A DNA stretch of 64,000 nucleotides from G963677085 sp963677085 (GCA_963677085.2 CAXXFH010000006.1:434001-498000); one strand, 5' to 3'; positions 1 through 8,648 are shown, counted from the first letter of the stretch. The notes: a model not told the origin generated them from the sequence alone. Numbers and translations: made by a program.

Positions 1-286
1 TTGCAGAGAACAACTTGTGACGACGGTTGTACGGCAGTCTATTGTCGGGCAAGGAGATCGTTCCGTGGCGAATCCCCTCCTCTCAGTGCCCTCCGTGTCT
101 CCGTGGTTAATTCCGTTGTGAGAAATCCGGGGGGAAAGGAGCTGCCGTTTTTTCCCGTTTTCCCTTTTTACACCTATGTCATTCGTTGGAACTGATTTCC
201 AATGGTCACTGCAAGGGTTAACGGAATAGAGTGGCACCCCAATTCCTAACCTTGGCACAGCACTAGGACGCCTTAGGCAAACCATC
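1..286. other. Intergenic region with repeat remnants
   Basis: No convincing gene is visible; a 64-codon frame from base 1 has no ribosome-binding site or recognisable product. Around 80-130 lies a fragment reading 'cctccgtgtctccgtggtta', the same family as the inverted pair at 55222-55478. At 252-266 'ttggcacagcactag' resembles the right inverted terminal repeat of the MITE at 35743-35873, so it may be a solo end. The stretch probably carries the promoter of the heme A genes, but I cannot pick out a box. Confidence 0.5.
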
Positions 287-1270
287 GTGAGCGATTCGAA
301 AACACCCCAATCACGAAACGTCGAATCGCGCTGGCCGCATCGTTTGGCCTGGGTGTTGGCGTGCGCCGTTTTCCCGTTGATTTGGATGGGAGGGCTGGTC
401 ACGAGTTACGACGCCGGCATGGCTGTGCCCGACTGGCCGACCACCCGAGGCCACTGGTTCTATCCGCTGCAGGAGTGGCTCTGGCAGTTCAACGATTTGT
501 TTCTCGAACACGGGCACCGCACAATCGCCCAACTGGTGGGCCTGCTGGCGATTGTTCTGGCGATCGTTCTTTGGCGCGTTGAATCGCGGCGTTGGATGCG
601 GTGGCTGGGTGTGGTCGTGTTGCTGGGGGTGATTTTCCAGGGTGTTCTTGGTGGGCTGCGCGTGTTGTTTGCCGATCTGACGCTGGCCAAGGTCCACGGC
701 TGCACGGCCCCGTTGTTCTTCGGGCTTTGTACGGCGATGGTCACTTTCACTTCGACAACGTGGCGGCAACGGCCCTCCGCGGTAGCTAATCCCGAGGCCG
801 CCGGCTTGCATCGGCGAACGGTCATCGTCAGTGCCGCCGTTTATCTGTTGATCGTGCTCGGCGTGCAGCTACGGCAGTTGTCGCCCGAGGCGTGGATCGG
901 TTGGTTTGCCATCTGGGTGTGGACCAAGCTGACGATGGTGGCCGTATTGATCGGTTTGGTGGCTTGGCTGGTGAGCTTCGTGATGCGCCGTTTTAAGAAC
1001 GAGCCCATACTGCGGCGTCGCGTTGGACTGCTGGTCGGCTTGTTGACCGTGCAGTTGCTGCTGGGGTTGGCTACCTGGGTGGTCAACTACGGTTTTCCAG
1101 GCTGGTTTCGGGAGTACATTTGGGCGGTCGACTACACGGTGGCCAGCAAGGGGCCGTTGCAGGCCTGGACGACCACGGCCCATACGGCCGTTGGGTCGCT
1201 TTCGCTGGTGGCGGCCGTGAACTTGAGCATCTGGTCGTATCGGTTGTTCCGTGCATCGTCGAAACATTGA
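287..1270 (+). CDS. ctaA: Heme A synthase (COX15/CtaA family)
   Basis: Polytopic membrane enzyme of 327 residues, predicted to oxidise the C8 methyl group of heme O to give heme A for cytochrome oxidase. The family signature GGLVTSYDAGMAVPDWP is at about residues 36-52, and the heme-ligand type motif EHGHR is at about 75-79. Further conserved histidines lie in KVHG and TTAHTAVG, and roughly eight hydrophobic segments are visible. A GTG start at 287 gives a short soluble N-terminus before the first helix. The stop codon TGA (1268-1270) lies inside the left end of a repeat element that fills the gap to ctaB, so the repeat may have supplied the stop. Family assignment is firm; the exact start is less so. 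Confidence 0.93.
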   Translation: MSDSKTPQSRNVESRWPHRLAWVLACAVFPLIWMGGLVTSYDAGMAVPDWPTTRGHWFYPLQEWLWQFNDLFLEHGHRTIAQLVGLLAIVLAIVLWRVESRRWMRWLGVVVLLGVIFQGVLGGLRVLFADLTLAKVHGCTAPLFFGLCTAMVTFTSTTWRQRPSAVANPEAAGLHRRTVIVSAAVYLLIVLGVQLRQLSPEAWIGWFAIWVWTKLTMVAVLIGLVAWLVSFVMRRFKNEPILRRRVGLLVGLLTVQLLLGLATWVVNYGFPGWFREYIWAVDYTVASKGPLQAWTTTAHTAVGSLSLVAAVNLSIWSYRLFRASSKH

Positions 1271-1367
1271 CGCTTGGATAGCCAATGACCGAAAGGCGAC
1301 CAACGGGCGTCTGGATTTTCGGGCGTTCGGTTTTCCGAAGCGATCATTTTCAACGCAGGCATCAATA
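1265..1367 (+). repeat. Family B MITE-like element, copy 1
   Basis: 103-bp element nearly collinear with the copies at 21802-21905 and 25282-25384. Its ends read CATTGACGCTTG and CAGGCATCAATA, imperfect inverted repeats. The core contains gcgaccaacggg. It overlaps the ctaA stop codon and ends 11 bp before the ctaB start, so it makes up almost the whole spacer between the two heme genes. Confidence 0.75.
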
Positions 1368-1378
1368 AAGGCGTTTTC

Positions 1379-2257
1379 GTGCTGAAGGACCTTTGGCTGC
1401 TCGCGCGTCCAGGCATCGTGGCCATGGTGCTTTTTAGCATGATGGTGGCTGCCTGTTGTGTGGCCGAAACGATGCCGCCGGCCGGGGCACTGATCGATGG
1501 CCTGCTGGGCACGGCGATGGTGATCCTTGGCGCGGTCGTACTCAACCAGCGACTGGAACAACGTAGCGATGCCATGATGGCCCGAACGATCGGCCGACCG
1601 TTGCCCTCCGGACGGCTGTCGACGCGGCAAGTCACCTGGGGTGGGCTGGCGGCTTCGGTGGCGGGTTTCGTTTATCTGGCTCTTGCGACCAATCTCACGT
1701 TGCTGGCTTTGGCGTTTGTCAGTTGGCTGCTTTACGTTTGGGCGTATACGCCGCTGAAGTCTCGTTCGGCCTGGCAAACGCCTGTGGGAGCGGCGGCCGG
1801 GGCAATGCCCATGCTGTTGGGGGCTGCCGTGGTGGAAGCCCCTTGGAGTTCCCTGGCCTGGGCTTTGTTCGGCGTCAGTTTTTTCTGGCAATTGCCGCAC
1901 GCCATGGCCATCGCTTGGCGTTATCGCGAGCAATTCGCTTTGGCCGGCGTTCGACTGCTCACGGTGAGCGAGCCGACCGGTCGGGCCGCGGCGATCGTGG
2001 CGGTCGGAGGTGCGGGCATGCTGATTCCGGTGAGTCTCGCTCCGCAGCTGGTTGCTCTGGGCGGCCGGGGCTACGTGGTTGTGGCCGGTGTGCTTGGCTT
2101 GGGCTACCTGGCGGCGTCGCTGGTCTTTCTGGCCCGTCGCAACGACCTCACGGCCCGTTGGCTGCTGTGGCTGTCGCTGGTTTATCTGCCGGTATTGCTG
2201 GTGAGCCTGTTGAGTTTTCGGATGGGTTTTCTCGGGGGGCAGGGAGTGGGGTCGTGA
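1379..2257 (+). CDS. ctaB: Protoheme IX farnesyltransferase (heme O synthase)
   Basis: UbiA-superfamily prenyltransferase of 292 residues, expected to add a farnesyl group to protoheme to make heme O, the substrate of the upstream CtaA. Diagnostic first motif: NQRLEQRSDAMMARTIGRPL near residues 58-77, an acidic cluster that binds Mg-diphosphate, followed by PSGRLS. The second loop has YTPLKSRSAWQTPVGAAAGA, a CtaB/CyoE-type pattern. About nine transmembrane helices are apparent. GTG start at 1379. The gene follows ctaA on the same strand, separated only by a MITE-like repeat, so co-transcription is likely. Subunits of the oxidase are not in the window. Confidence 0.92.
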   Translation: MLKDLWLLARPGIVAMVLFSMMVAACCVAETMPPAGALIDGLLGTAMVILGAVVLNQRLEQRSDAMMARTIGRPLPSGRLSTRQVTWGGLAASVAGFVYLALATNLTLLALAFVSWLLYVWAYTPLKSRSAWQTPVGAAAGAMPMLLGAAVVEAPWSSLAWALFGVSFFWQLPHAMAIAWRYREQFALAGVRLLTVSEPTGRAAAIVAVGGAGMLIPVSLAPQLVALGGRGYVVVAGVLGLGYLAASLVFLARRNDLTARWLLWLSLVYLPVLLVSLLSFRMGFLGGQGVGS

Positions 2258-2409
2258 CGGTTGCCCATTGACGTTTGGTCGCTGACCCCCGAGAATCAGT
2301 GTTTTCAGGGAAGCCCCTGACACTCCTGCGGTGGGACCGCTCCTTTTGCACCAGTGTCCGAAGGCCTCCGTGCTGGCATTTCTGGTTTTTGAATGTGGAA
2401 AGGGTGGTC

Positions 2410-2715
2410 ATGAACATCTACGTGGGTAACTTGTCGTTTGATGCGACCGAGAACGACATTGAAGCGGCCTTCGCCCAATATGGCGAAGTTGCATCGGTCA
2501 GCATCGTTAAAGATCGCGAAACGGGCCGTTCCCGTGGATTCGCCTTTGTCGAAATGCCGGACGACGCCGCGGCCAAGGAAGCGATCGAACAGGTTAACCT
2601 GTCCGAAATCGCCGGTCGTCGGGTGAGCGCGAACGAAGCCCGTCCTAAGTCGGATCGACCGCGGGGCGGAGGAGGGGGCGGCCGGGGTCGTGGCGGACGT
2701 GGCGGACGTTGGTAA
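2410..2715 (+). CDS. RNA-binding protein with one RRM domain
   Basis: 101-residue protein. A single RRM spans about residues 1-80, with RNP2 as IYVGNL at the N-terminus and RNP1 as RGFAFVEM near residues 40-47. It is followed by a short Gly/Arg-rich tail (GGGGGGRGRGGRGGRW). This layout is typical of small bacterial RRM proteins of cyanobacteria and planctomycetes, proposed to bind single-stranded RNA, sometimes in cold or stress adaptation. I place the start at ATG 2410 rather than at an upstream in-frame Met because the RRM begins immediately after it and the extra 45 residues look like untranslated leader. Confidence 0.93.
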   Translation: MNIYVGNLSFDATENDIEAAFAQYGEVASVSIVKDRETGRSRGFAFVEMPDDAAAKEAIEQVNLSEIAGRRVSANEARPKSDRPRGGGGGGRGRGGRGGRW

Positions 2716-2730
2716 ACCGAATACTCCGCA

Positions 2731-2846
2731 GGGCGGCAGGGCCGCCAGCCAAACCGGTGCTACCGCACCCAGTCGAGAACCCGCTTCCGTTGGTCGCTAA
2801 CCTTTGTTAAAGACTTAACGATCTTTGAGGTTGGTGGCACAAGGAA
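2731..2846 (+). repeat. Family A intergenic repeat, copy 1
   Basis: Begins with the palindrome GGCGGCAGGGCCGCC, then a conserved stretch (ccaaaccggtgctaccgcaccc), the core 'ttccgttggtcgct', and an A/T-rich tail ending near 'gatctttgaggttggtggcaca'. Other copies: 6871-6980, 17306-17410, 23967-24069 (plus orientation) and 52770-52840, 63735-63816 (reverse). Confidence 0.8.
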
Positions 2847-2952
2847 AGCTCGGAAAGCTAAAACATAAGCAACCCAAAGCATAAGTAACGAGGTAGGCTG
2901 GCGTTTGACTGGCCTACCTCGTTGTTGTGTTACAGTTCGCAGTTGCGGCCCT

Positions 2953-3570
2953 TCAGAAGCTTGCCACGGCGTCGTAGAGAAACTTGCCACCGAAGCCGAG
3001 AAGCATCAGGCCGCAGACGATCAGCACGATTCGTTGGATGCGGTCGCCCAGCAGTTCGGCGCCCTTGTTGCTCGCCAGGGAAAGCATTTCGAGCCAAACC
3101 AAGTCGCACAGCCAGTGGATCAGGGCGAACAGGGCGAAGGCTACAAGGCCAAAGTCGATGGCCTGGGTGGCCAATGCCAGGCCGATCGTTGCCCACCAGA
3201 TGAGAAAATAGGGATTGGCCGCCGTCAGGACGATGCCGGTTAGCAGCGGGTGTCGTGTATCGGACACGGAAGCGGTCGCAGCGACGTGTCGGCTGGCTGC
3301 CAGGAGTTGGCCGCCCATCAGCAGCAGAAACGCGCCGCCCGCCAAGCCGATGGTCAGCTTGACGGCTTCCATTTCAAAAAGCGCGCCGGCTCCGGCGATG
3401 ATGATCAACACCAACGGCAGCTCGACGACGGCATGACCCAGGGCAATCAACGCGCCGGCGTGGCGTGATCGTGTGCCCGCGGCCAGGGTGGCCGCCGTCA
3501 TCGGGCCCGGGGCCAACACGCCCGAAAGGGAAATGGCCGTGGCGGTGAACAGGAAGGAAATCAACGTCAA
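2953..3570 (-). CDS. LysE/RhtB family amino-acid exporter
   Basis: 205-residue membrane protein with about six hydrophobic segments. The N-terminal ISLSGVLAPGPMTAATLAAG carries the APGP motif of the LysE/RhtB translocator family, whose members export amino acids or related metabolites. The length is normal for the family and the reading frame is intact. Substrate cannot be read from the sequence. It lies alone on the minus strand, with a family A repeat beyond its 3' end, and the rubredoxin fusion gene ends about 145 bp upstream. Confidence 0.82.
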   Translation of the reverse strand: MTLISFLFTATAISLSGVLAPGPMTAATLAAGTRSRHAGALIALGHAVVELPLVLIIIAGAGALFEMEAVKLTIGLAGGAFLLLMGGQLLAASRHVAATASVSDTRHPLLTGIVLTAANPYFLIWWATIGLALATQAIDFGLVAFALFALIHWLCDLVWLEMLSLASNKGAELLGDRIQRIVLIVCGLMLLGFGGKFLYDAVASF

Positions 3571-3715
3571 ACCTCTACTTGTTCCTGCGCGTGCGGGATT
3601 TCATTGTTTCACCGCTCCTAACGAAGCGGAGCTTCGTGGAAGTGCGGTTCCAAGCCGGAGCTTGCGACCGAGTAAGATTCCGTGATCTCCGGGTTCCCGT
3701 GTGAAAAAACGCGAG

Positions 3716-5170
3716 TTAGCTGCCAACGCCCGCGTAGCGGCAGCCGGAGAGCTCGGCCATTTCCTTCTTCCATGTGGTCAGGTCGTTCGGGTTGAATTGG
3801 CCGAAGCACCCGTGGCCGCAGGCTCGGGCCATCACCTTCATCAGTTCGACGGACGACGTTAAGTAACGCGCCAGTTGGGTTGCCGATTTGTCGATGTCGA
3901 GCCGTGCCCGCAGGTGTTCTTGCTGCGTCGCAATGCCCGAGGGGCAGTCGTTCGTGTTGCAGATCCGCGCTGCCACGCAGCCGATCGCCTGGATGGCGGC
4001 GTTGGCGATTGCGATTCCATCGGCGCCCATGCAGAGAGCTTTGATGAAATCCGAGGGCGTACGCAGGCCGCCGGTGATGATCAGCGTCACGTCGTTGCGT
4101 TCGTGCCGATCGAGATGGCGTCGCGCCCGGGCGAGGGCCGGGATGGTGGGCACCGAGATGTTGTCGCGGAACAACAGCGGTGCCGCGCCGGTGCCGCCAC
4201 CTCGTCCGTCGAGGATGATGTAGTCGACTCCTGCGGCCAGCGCGAAGTCGATGTCGTCTTCGATGTGCTGGGCCGACATCTTCATGCCGATGGGGATTCC
4301 GCCGGTCAGTTCGCGGACACGGTCGCCAAACGCCCGATAATCGGCCGGCGACGACCAATCGGCGAACGTCGGGGGAGAAACGGCCGGTTGGCCGACGGGC
4401 AAGCCTCGCACTTGGGCGATTCGGGCCGTGACCTTATTGCCCGGCAAATGGCCGCCGATTCCCGTCTTGGCGGCTTGCCCGGCTTTGAAGTGAAACGCCT
4501 GGACGCGCGGCAGTAGTTCTTCGGTGAAACCGAATCGGGCGGAAGCCAATTCGTACAGATAGCGAGAATTGGCCGCCTGTTCCTCGGGCAGCATGCCGCC
4601 CTCGCCCGAGCAAATGCCCGTTTGGGCCATTTCGGCGCCCTTGGCCAGCGCGATCTTGGCTTCCTCGGAAAGGGCCCCGAAGCTCATGTCGGAAACGAAG
4701 ATCGGCACGGCTAGTTTCAGGGGGCGTCGGGCGTTGGGCCCCAGGATAAGCTCCGTTTGGACTTCGGTCTCTTCGGGCAACGGTTTCGTGGCCAATTGGG
4801 CCGTGACGATTTGCAGGTCGTCCCACAACGGCAGTGTTGGACGAGGCACACCCATGGCGGCAAGCTCGCCGTGAGGTCCCATCTTTTCAAGGCCATCGTG
4901 GGCCAAGGCATGGATCAACTCGACCGTCGGTTCCTGCGCCGTGTTGCGGCCCACGGGAGCTGAGGTCGATTCGGCTGTGGGCTGCGCGGCGGTTTCCTCA
5001 GCCGGCTTGGCCATGGTATCTGCCTCCGCAGCATCGTCAAGCGCCCGGAAGGTGGACCTCGGCGAACCGCAGACGGGGCAAGTCCAGTCGGCCGGAAGTG
5101 CCGCCCAGGACTGCCCCTCTTGCGCGTCGTCGTAGATATACCCACACACAGGACATTCGTAGCGAGCCAT
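3716..5170 (-). CDS. Rubredoxin / FMN-binding glutamate synthase-like fusion
   Basis: 484 residues. Residues 1-45 form a rubredoxin: CPVCG (Cys6, Cys9) and CPVCG (Cys31, Cys34), with the usual DW before the second pair. After an Ala/Glu/Thr-rich linker comes an FMN-dependent glutamate-synthase-type barrel, with FVSDMSFGALSEEA, then SGEGGML, then ILDGRGGGTGAAP and, near the C-terminus, CNTNDCPSGIATQ. The large subunit's amidotransferase domain is absent, so this resembles the stand-alone archaeal-type or ferredoxin-linked barrel rather than a complete GltB. The fused rubredoxin may be the built-in electron donor; that is inference. It lies upstream of rubrerythrin on the same strand, with a family C repeat in the gap, which suggests a redox or oxidative-stress role. 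Confidence 0.85.
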   Translation of the reverse strand: MARYECPVCGYIYDDAQEGQSWAALPADWTCPVCGSPRSTFRALDDAAEADTMAKPAEETAAQPTAESTSAPVGRNTAQEPTVELIHALAHDGLEKMGPHGELAAMGVPRPTLPLWDDLQIVTAQLATKPLPEETEVQTELILGPNARRPLKLAVPIFVSDMSFGALSEEAKIALAKGAEMAQTGICSGEGGMLPEEQAANSRYLYELASARFGFTEELLPRVQAFHFKAGQAAKTGIGGHLPGNKVTARIAQVRGLPVGQPAVSPPTFADWSSPADYRAFGDRVRELTGGIPIGMKMSAQHIEDDIDFALAAGVDYIILDGRGGGTGAAPLLFRDNISVPTIPALARARRHLDRHERNDVTLIITGGLRTPSDFIKALCMGADGIAIANAAIQAIGCVAARICNTNDCPSGIATQQEHLRARLDIDKSATQLARYLTSSVELMKVMARACGHGCFGQFNPNDLTTWKKEMAELSGCRYAGVGS

Positions 5171-5224
5171 GGTGCCCTGCCTTTTTCGCGGGAGGATAAG
5201 CGGCTGTTGGAATCGACCGAAGAT

Positions 5225-5297
5225 TAACTTGCCGATTCACCGGGCCGTGTTTCGTAACGGCCCTCGCGTTTCGCCTCGAAAAACGGCAAGTGGTTCG
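5225..5297 (-). repeat. Family C palindromic repeat, copy 1
   Basis: Contains the inverted arms cgggccgtg and acggccctcg, flanked by 'aacttgcc' and 'ggcaag' ends. It starts 11 bp past the stop codon of the rubrerythrin gene that precedes it in coordinates. Related copies lie at 8560-8648, 23440-23524 and 25247-25437, all just after stop codons. Confidence 0.75.
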
Positions 5298-5308
5298 TCT
5301 GGCCGTCC

Positions 5309-5881
5309 TTACCAGTTTTCGGCCAGCAGTTCAAAGAACGATTGAGGATGGGCGCAGGCGGGGCAAGCGGCCGGCGCTTCGGTCCCTTCGTGAAGGAAAC
5401 CGCAGTTCAGGCATCGCCAGACCACGGGCTGTGGACGTTTGAAAACCAAACCCTTTTCGATGTTGGCCGCCAAATCGCGATAGCGCTTCTCGTGTTGCTT
5501 CTCGGCTACCGAGATCTTCTCGAACACGATAGCCACCGCTTGGAAGCCTTCCTCTCGAGCGATGGCGGCGTAGCCGGGATACATCTCGGTCCACTCGTGC
5601 TTCTCTCCGTCGGCAGCCGCGAGGAGATTTTCGGCGGTCGAACCAATCACGCCCGCGGGAAACGGATACTGAATCTCCACGTCGCCGCCTTGCAGGAACT
5701 TGAAGAACCGCTTGGCGTGTTCCTTCTCCTGGTTGGCCGTCTCTTCGAAGATTTGCGAAATCTGCACGAAGCCGTCCTTCTTGGCCTGACCGGCAAAGTA
5801 AGTGTAGCGGTTGCGTGCTTGCGATTCACCGGCGAAGGCGGTGAGCAGATTCTTTTCGGTTTGAGAGCCCTTGATGTCCAT
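5309..5881 (-). CDS. rbr: Rubrerythrin
   Basis: 190-residue non-heme di-iron peroxidase. The N-terminal four-helix ferritin-like domain has the two iron-binding helices EETANQEKEH and EKISVAEKQH. The C-terminal rubredoxin-like knuckle has CLNCGFLHEG and CPACAHPQSFFEL. The family reduces hydrogen peroxide using electrons from rubredoxin or NAD(P)H oxidoreductases; the neighbouring rubredoxin fusion is a plausible donor. I place the start at ATG 5881, preceded by AAAGGA eight bases upstream. The longer frame upstream contains repeat-derived sequence and has no homology-like features. High confidence. Confidence 0.95.
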   Translation of the reverse strand: MDIKGSQTEKNLLTAFAGESQARNRYTYFAGQAKKDGFVQISQIFEETANQEKEHAKRFFKFLQGGDVEIQYPFPAGVIGSTAENLLAAADGEKHEWTEMYPGYAAIAREEGFQAVAIVFEKISVAEKQHEKRYRDLAANIEKGLVFKRPQPVVWRCLNCGFLHEGTEAPAACPACAHPQSFFELLAENW

Positions 5882-6007
5882 TGTGTCGTTCCTTTCGTTA
5901 ATAGGGCGGCAAGGCCGCCGGCATTCTGTCGACCGTGAGGTCGTTTCGGTTTTGAAAACTAGCAACAGGTTGACCACGCTCGGCACAGCCTCGGTCGGCC
6001 AGAGCGT

Positions 6008-6056
6008 TATCGAGCATCGCATAAAGTGACACGAGGGCGACCAACGGGAGCCCGGC
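6008..6056 (+). repeat. Family B element, partial copy
   Basis: Left half only: 'ttatcgagcatcgcataaag' followed by gagggcgaccaacgggagcc, which aligns with the first half of the full copy at 21802-21905. The right half and terminal repeat are not recognisable. Confidence 0.5.
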
Positions 6057-6112
6057 AATTGCGGGAAAATCCGCTACGTGGCCAATTCACTACTTTTGCG
6101 AATATCAATAAG

Positions 6113-6349
6113 TCACGAATCTTTACGGTTTCGTTGCCCGAGTTGTTGCTCAAGCTTTTGGAGTCGATGTTCGTGGTGTCCTACGATCGCGAGTACGGAA
6201 AGTCCGAGCCATCCGACCGCTACAAACGCCCAGGATGCCGGGATGACACCACTGCCCGGGGCTGATGCTGCTTCAGCGATTCCCATCCCGCAGGCGAAGA
6301 TCAGGGGCGGGGCAATGGGAAGCAGGCGAAGAAACGTCGTGCTATTCAT
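6113..6349 (-). CDS. Small membrane protein, function unknown
   Basis: 78 residues from ATG 6349, chosen because GAGGAG lies eight bases upstream; an in-frame TTG two codons earlier is less likely. The N-terminal hydrophobic stretch (LRLLPIAPPLIFACGMGIAEAASA) looks like a signal peptide or first helix. A second helix, WAFVAVGWLGLSVLAIVG, follows, then a short charged tail with coiled-coil character (HEHRLQKLEQQLGQRNRKDS). Similar two-helix small proteins are common in planctomycetes, but I recognise no family. It has no obvious operon partner. Codon use and ribosome-binding site favour a real gene. Confidence 0.6.
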   Translation of the reverse strand: MNSTTFLRLLPIAPPLIFACGMGIAEAASAPGSGVIPASWAFVAVGWLGLSVLAIVGHHEHRLQKLEQQLGQRNRKDS

Positions 6350-7298
6350 CTGCAAGTCTCCTCTCGTTCTCGCCAGATGTTCGGAAGAGAGTCAGCCCAG
6401 CAACGTTCCCATGAGAAACGAAAACACCACATCGGGCAAGGAGGGCTCCTTGCGGTAGGGACGCGGTAACGGGGCGGAATGGGCAAACAATGCCACGGTT
6501 TTTTCTTCGCGAGGTCTCGATCGAACGTCGTACGATTCAAGCGACCGCCAAGTTGCGCGAAACGGTATCGGCGGTAAACCAACTGGCGTTATACCCGACT
6601 GGGTGGATTGGGTGTGCTGCCGTCGATGGGGGCCTTGGCCGCGGGGTTCGGCGACGGCTCCGAATTCGGTCCTGCTGCGAAACCGGCGGCGCCCCGTGCG
6701 GTTCAATATCTTGGCTACGGTTTCCAACCTTCACGGCGGGAAATGACGACGTCGCAACGTGTTACAGGCCACGCAGCTTCGTCGAGGTTGGAATTGCGGG
6801 TTTGCCGCCATGCTTGCGTTTATTGGCGGGTATGTTTGTCAGTTTTCCAGGCTATCCGCGCAAGAATAGGACGGCAGGGCCGCCAGCCAAACGGTGCTGC
6901 CGCGCCCGGGCAAGGAACCGGCTCCCGTTGGTCGCTAATCTTTGCCAAAGATTTAACGATCTTCGAGGTTAGTGGTACAGGACAGCGTTCAATTGCTCAG
7001 ACGCGCCGTCGGGATGCCAGCCCGTGAAAACCGCCAAACGGTCTGAGGTTGGCATTTCGTGAGGCGAGAGTGTATATTGGCAGTTGACTTCTCCGTTGGA
7101 GAGGTTCCCACCGACCAACCTCGCGACACCGCCCGATTACGTCGGGTCACGCATACTGGCTTCAGAGTAGATCTGGCATCACTAGGGGCAACTTGTGATG
7201 AGATGCGAAGCAGTTCTTTTTGTCGTTGCACTGCGATTCCCTCCCTGCGTTTTGGTTCCTTCCTCTTCCCTCCTTCCTCCTAACCCACCTTTGCCAGC
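6350..7298. other. Long intergenic region
   Basis: About 950 bp without a supportable gene; open frames in it are short and overlapping, with no motif. It contains a family A repeat (6871-6980). Just before the RidA-like gene is a pyrimidine tract (about 7254-7281, nearly all C/T) in place of a Shine-Dalgarno sequence. It probably holds the divergent promoters for the flanking genes. Confidence 0.5.
6871..6980 (+). repeat. Family A intergenic repeat, copy 2
   Basis: Collinear with the copy at 2731-2846: acggcagggccgcc palindrome, 'cggtgctgccgcgcccgggcaag', the core ctcccgttggtcgct and the tail 'gatcttcgaggttagtggtacag'. Confidence 0.75.
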
Positions 7299-8549
7299 AT
7301 GGAAACGCTACAGCACACCAGCATCGTCCGAAAAGAGTCGAGCGAAGGCATCGGCTATTCGGTCGTCGAACTGAACGACGTTCGGCACGTATTTGCCGCC
7401 GCCGTTCCACGCAAGGGTGAAACCCTTGCCGAGCAAGCTGAAGACGCACTGCGCACTATCGAGGCCGTCGTCTGCGAAGAGGGTACCCGGGGTTCGATTG
7501 TCAAGCAGGCCGTCTTCTACAGCGATTACCGGCAGCTTGACGAGTTGCGCCGATTGATCAACGAATTTTACGGTCGCGACCTGCCCGCCACGACCTACGT
7601 CCCCCAACGTCCTTGCGACGGCAAAATGCTGTCGATCGAGGCGCTCGGCGTGGGGCGTGGTTTCGGCGAGGTCGAGATTATTCGGCGTAGCGAACAGGTG
7701 GTTATTACTCGGCACAACGGAATCTCGTGGATACACTGCGGGCAAATCGTGCCGCAAACCACGGCCACCGACGTTCACACGCGTTCGCGCGATGCGTTTC
7801 GCCAGATGCGCGACCTATTGACGGCCGAAGGAGTCCGCTTCGACCAGATCATCCGCACTTGGCTCTACCTGGGCGACATCGTCGGTCCCGAGCCGGGTCC
7901 CGACGGACCCAGCCAGCGTTACAAGGAGTTGAATCGGGCACGGACCGATTTCTTCGAGCCGTACGAGTTTGGCCACGGATTGGTTCCCTCGTCGTATCCC
8001 GACACGGTGTTTCCCGCCAGTACGGGCATAGGGACCGACAACCACGACGTGGTGATGAGTTGCATCGCGTTTGCCACCGATCGGCGCGACATCATGGCCA
8101 TGCCGTTGGAAAACCCGCGGCAGACGTCGGCTTTCGACTACGCGGTGGTATACAGTCCCCAAAGCCCGAAGTTCTCGCGTGCGATGGCCCTGTCGTGTGG
8201 TTTGTATGCCACGATCTTCGTTTCCGGCACGGCCAGCATTACCGACAGCGAGACACGGCACCAGGGTGATGCGGTCGGTCAGACGAACGAGACGCTGGAT
8301 AACATCGAGGCGCTGATTTCCGAAGCGAACCTCGCCCAGCACGGCATGCCCGGCCACGGCACGACGCTCGACGGGCTGGCTTATGTCCGCGTGTACATCA
8401 AGCGGAAAGAAGACTACGAGAAGGTCCGGGCGGTGTGCAAGGCCCGCCTTGGCGAATTACCCACGATCTACGCCGTCGCCGACGTTTGTCGAGATGACTT
8501 GCTCGTGGAGATCGAAGGCGTGGCGTGTTGCGCCCGGCGTTCCGGCTGA
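7299..8549 (+). CDS. RidA/YjgF-superfamily protein, chorismatase-like architecture
   Basis: 416 residues with at least two YjgF-like segments. The C-terminal two thirds resembles the FkbO/Hyg5 chorismatase-type arrangement: YPDTVFPASTGIG (about 233-245), ENPRQTSAFDYAVVYSP, then FVSGTASITDSETRHQGD (about 309-326) and QTNETLDNIEAL. Known members either hydrolyse reactive imines (RidA) or split chorismate (FkbO/Hyg5). I cannot decide between these from sequence, and planctomycete homologues are usually left as 'RidA family'. ATG 7299 is the first Met and has no Shine-Dalgarno, only a pyrimidine tract upstream. It stands alone, followed closely by a family C repeat. Confidence 0.8.
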   Translation: METLQHTSIVRKESSEGIGYSVVELNDVRHVFAAAVPRKGETLAEQAEDALRTIEAVVCEEGTRGSIVKQAVFYSDYRQLDELRRLINEFYGRDLPATTYVPQRPCDGKMLSIEALGVGRGFGEVEIIRRSEQVVITRHNGISWIHCGQIVPQTTATDVHTRSRDAFRQMRDLLTAEGVRFDQIIRTWLYLGDIVGPEPGPDGPSQRYKELNRARTDFFEPYEFGHGLVPSSYPDTVFPASTGIGTDNHDVVMSCIAFATDRRDIMAMPLENPRQTSAFDYAVVYSPQSPKFSRAMALSCGLYATIFVSGTASITDSETRHQGDAVGQTNETLDNIEALISEANLAQHGMPGHGTTLDGLAYVRVYIKRKEDYEKVRAVCKARLGELPTIYAVADVCRDDLLVEIEGVACCARRSG

Positions 8550-8559
8550 TGTGAAGCCA

Positions 8560-8648
8560 GGACGGCCTGGAGAATAACTTGCCTTTTTTAAGGCGGAACC
8601 CGAGGGCCGTCGCGAAGCACGGTCCGGTAAATCGGCAAGTTATTTGTA
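8560..8648 (+). repeat. Family C palindromic repeat, copy 2
   Basis: Intact copy starting 11 bp after the RidA-like stop codon. It reads gacggcctggagaataactt, then a cgagggccgt / acggtccgg hairpin, ending in 'ggcaagttatttgtag'. It is useful as the uninterrupted reference for the split copy at 25247-25437. Confidence 0.75.

Noticed and set aside
1..195. Short frame at the left edge
   Set aside because: Includes a fragment of an intergenic repeat; no homology-like features.
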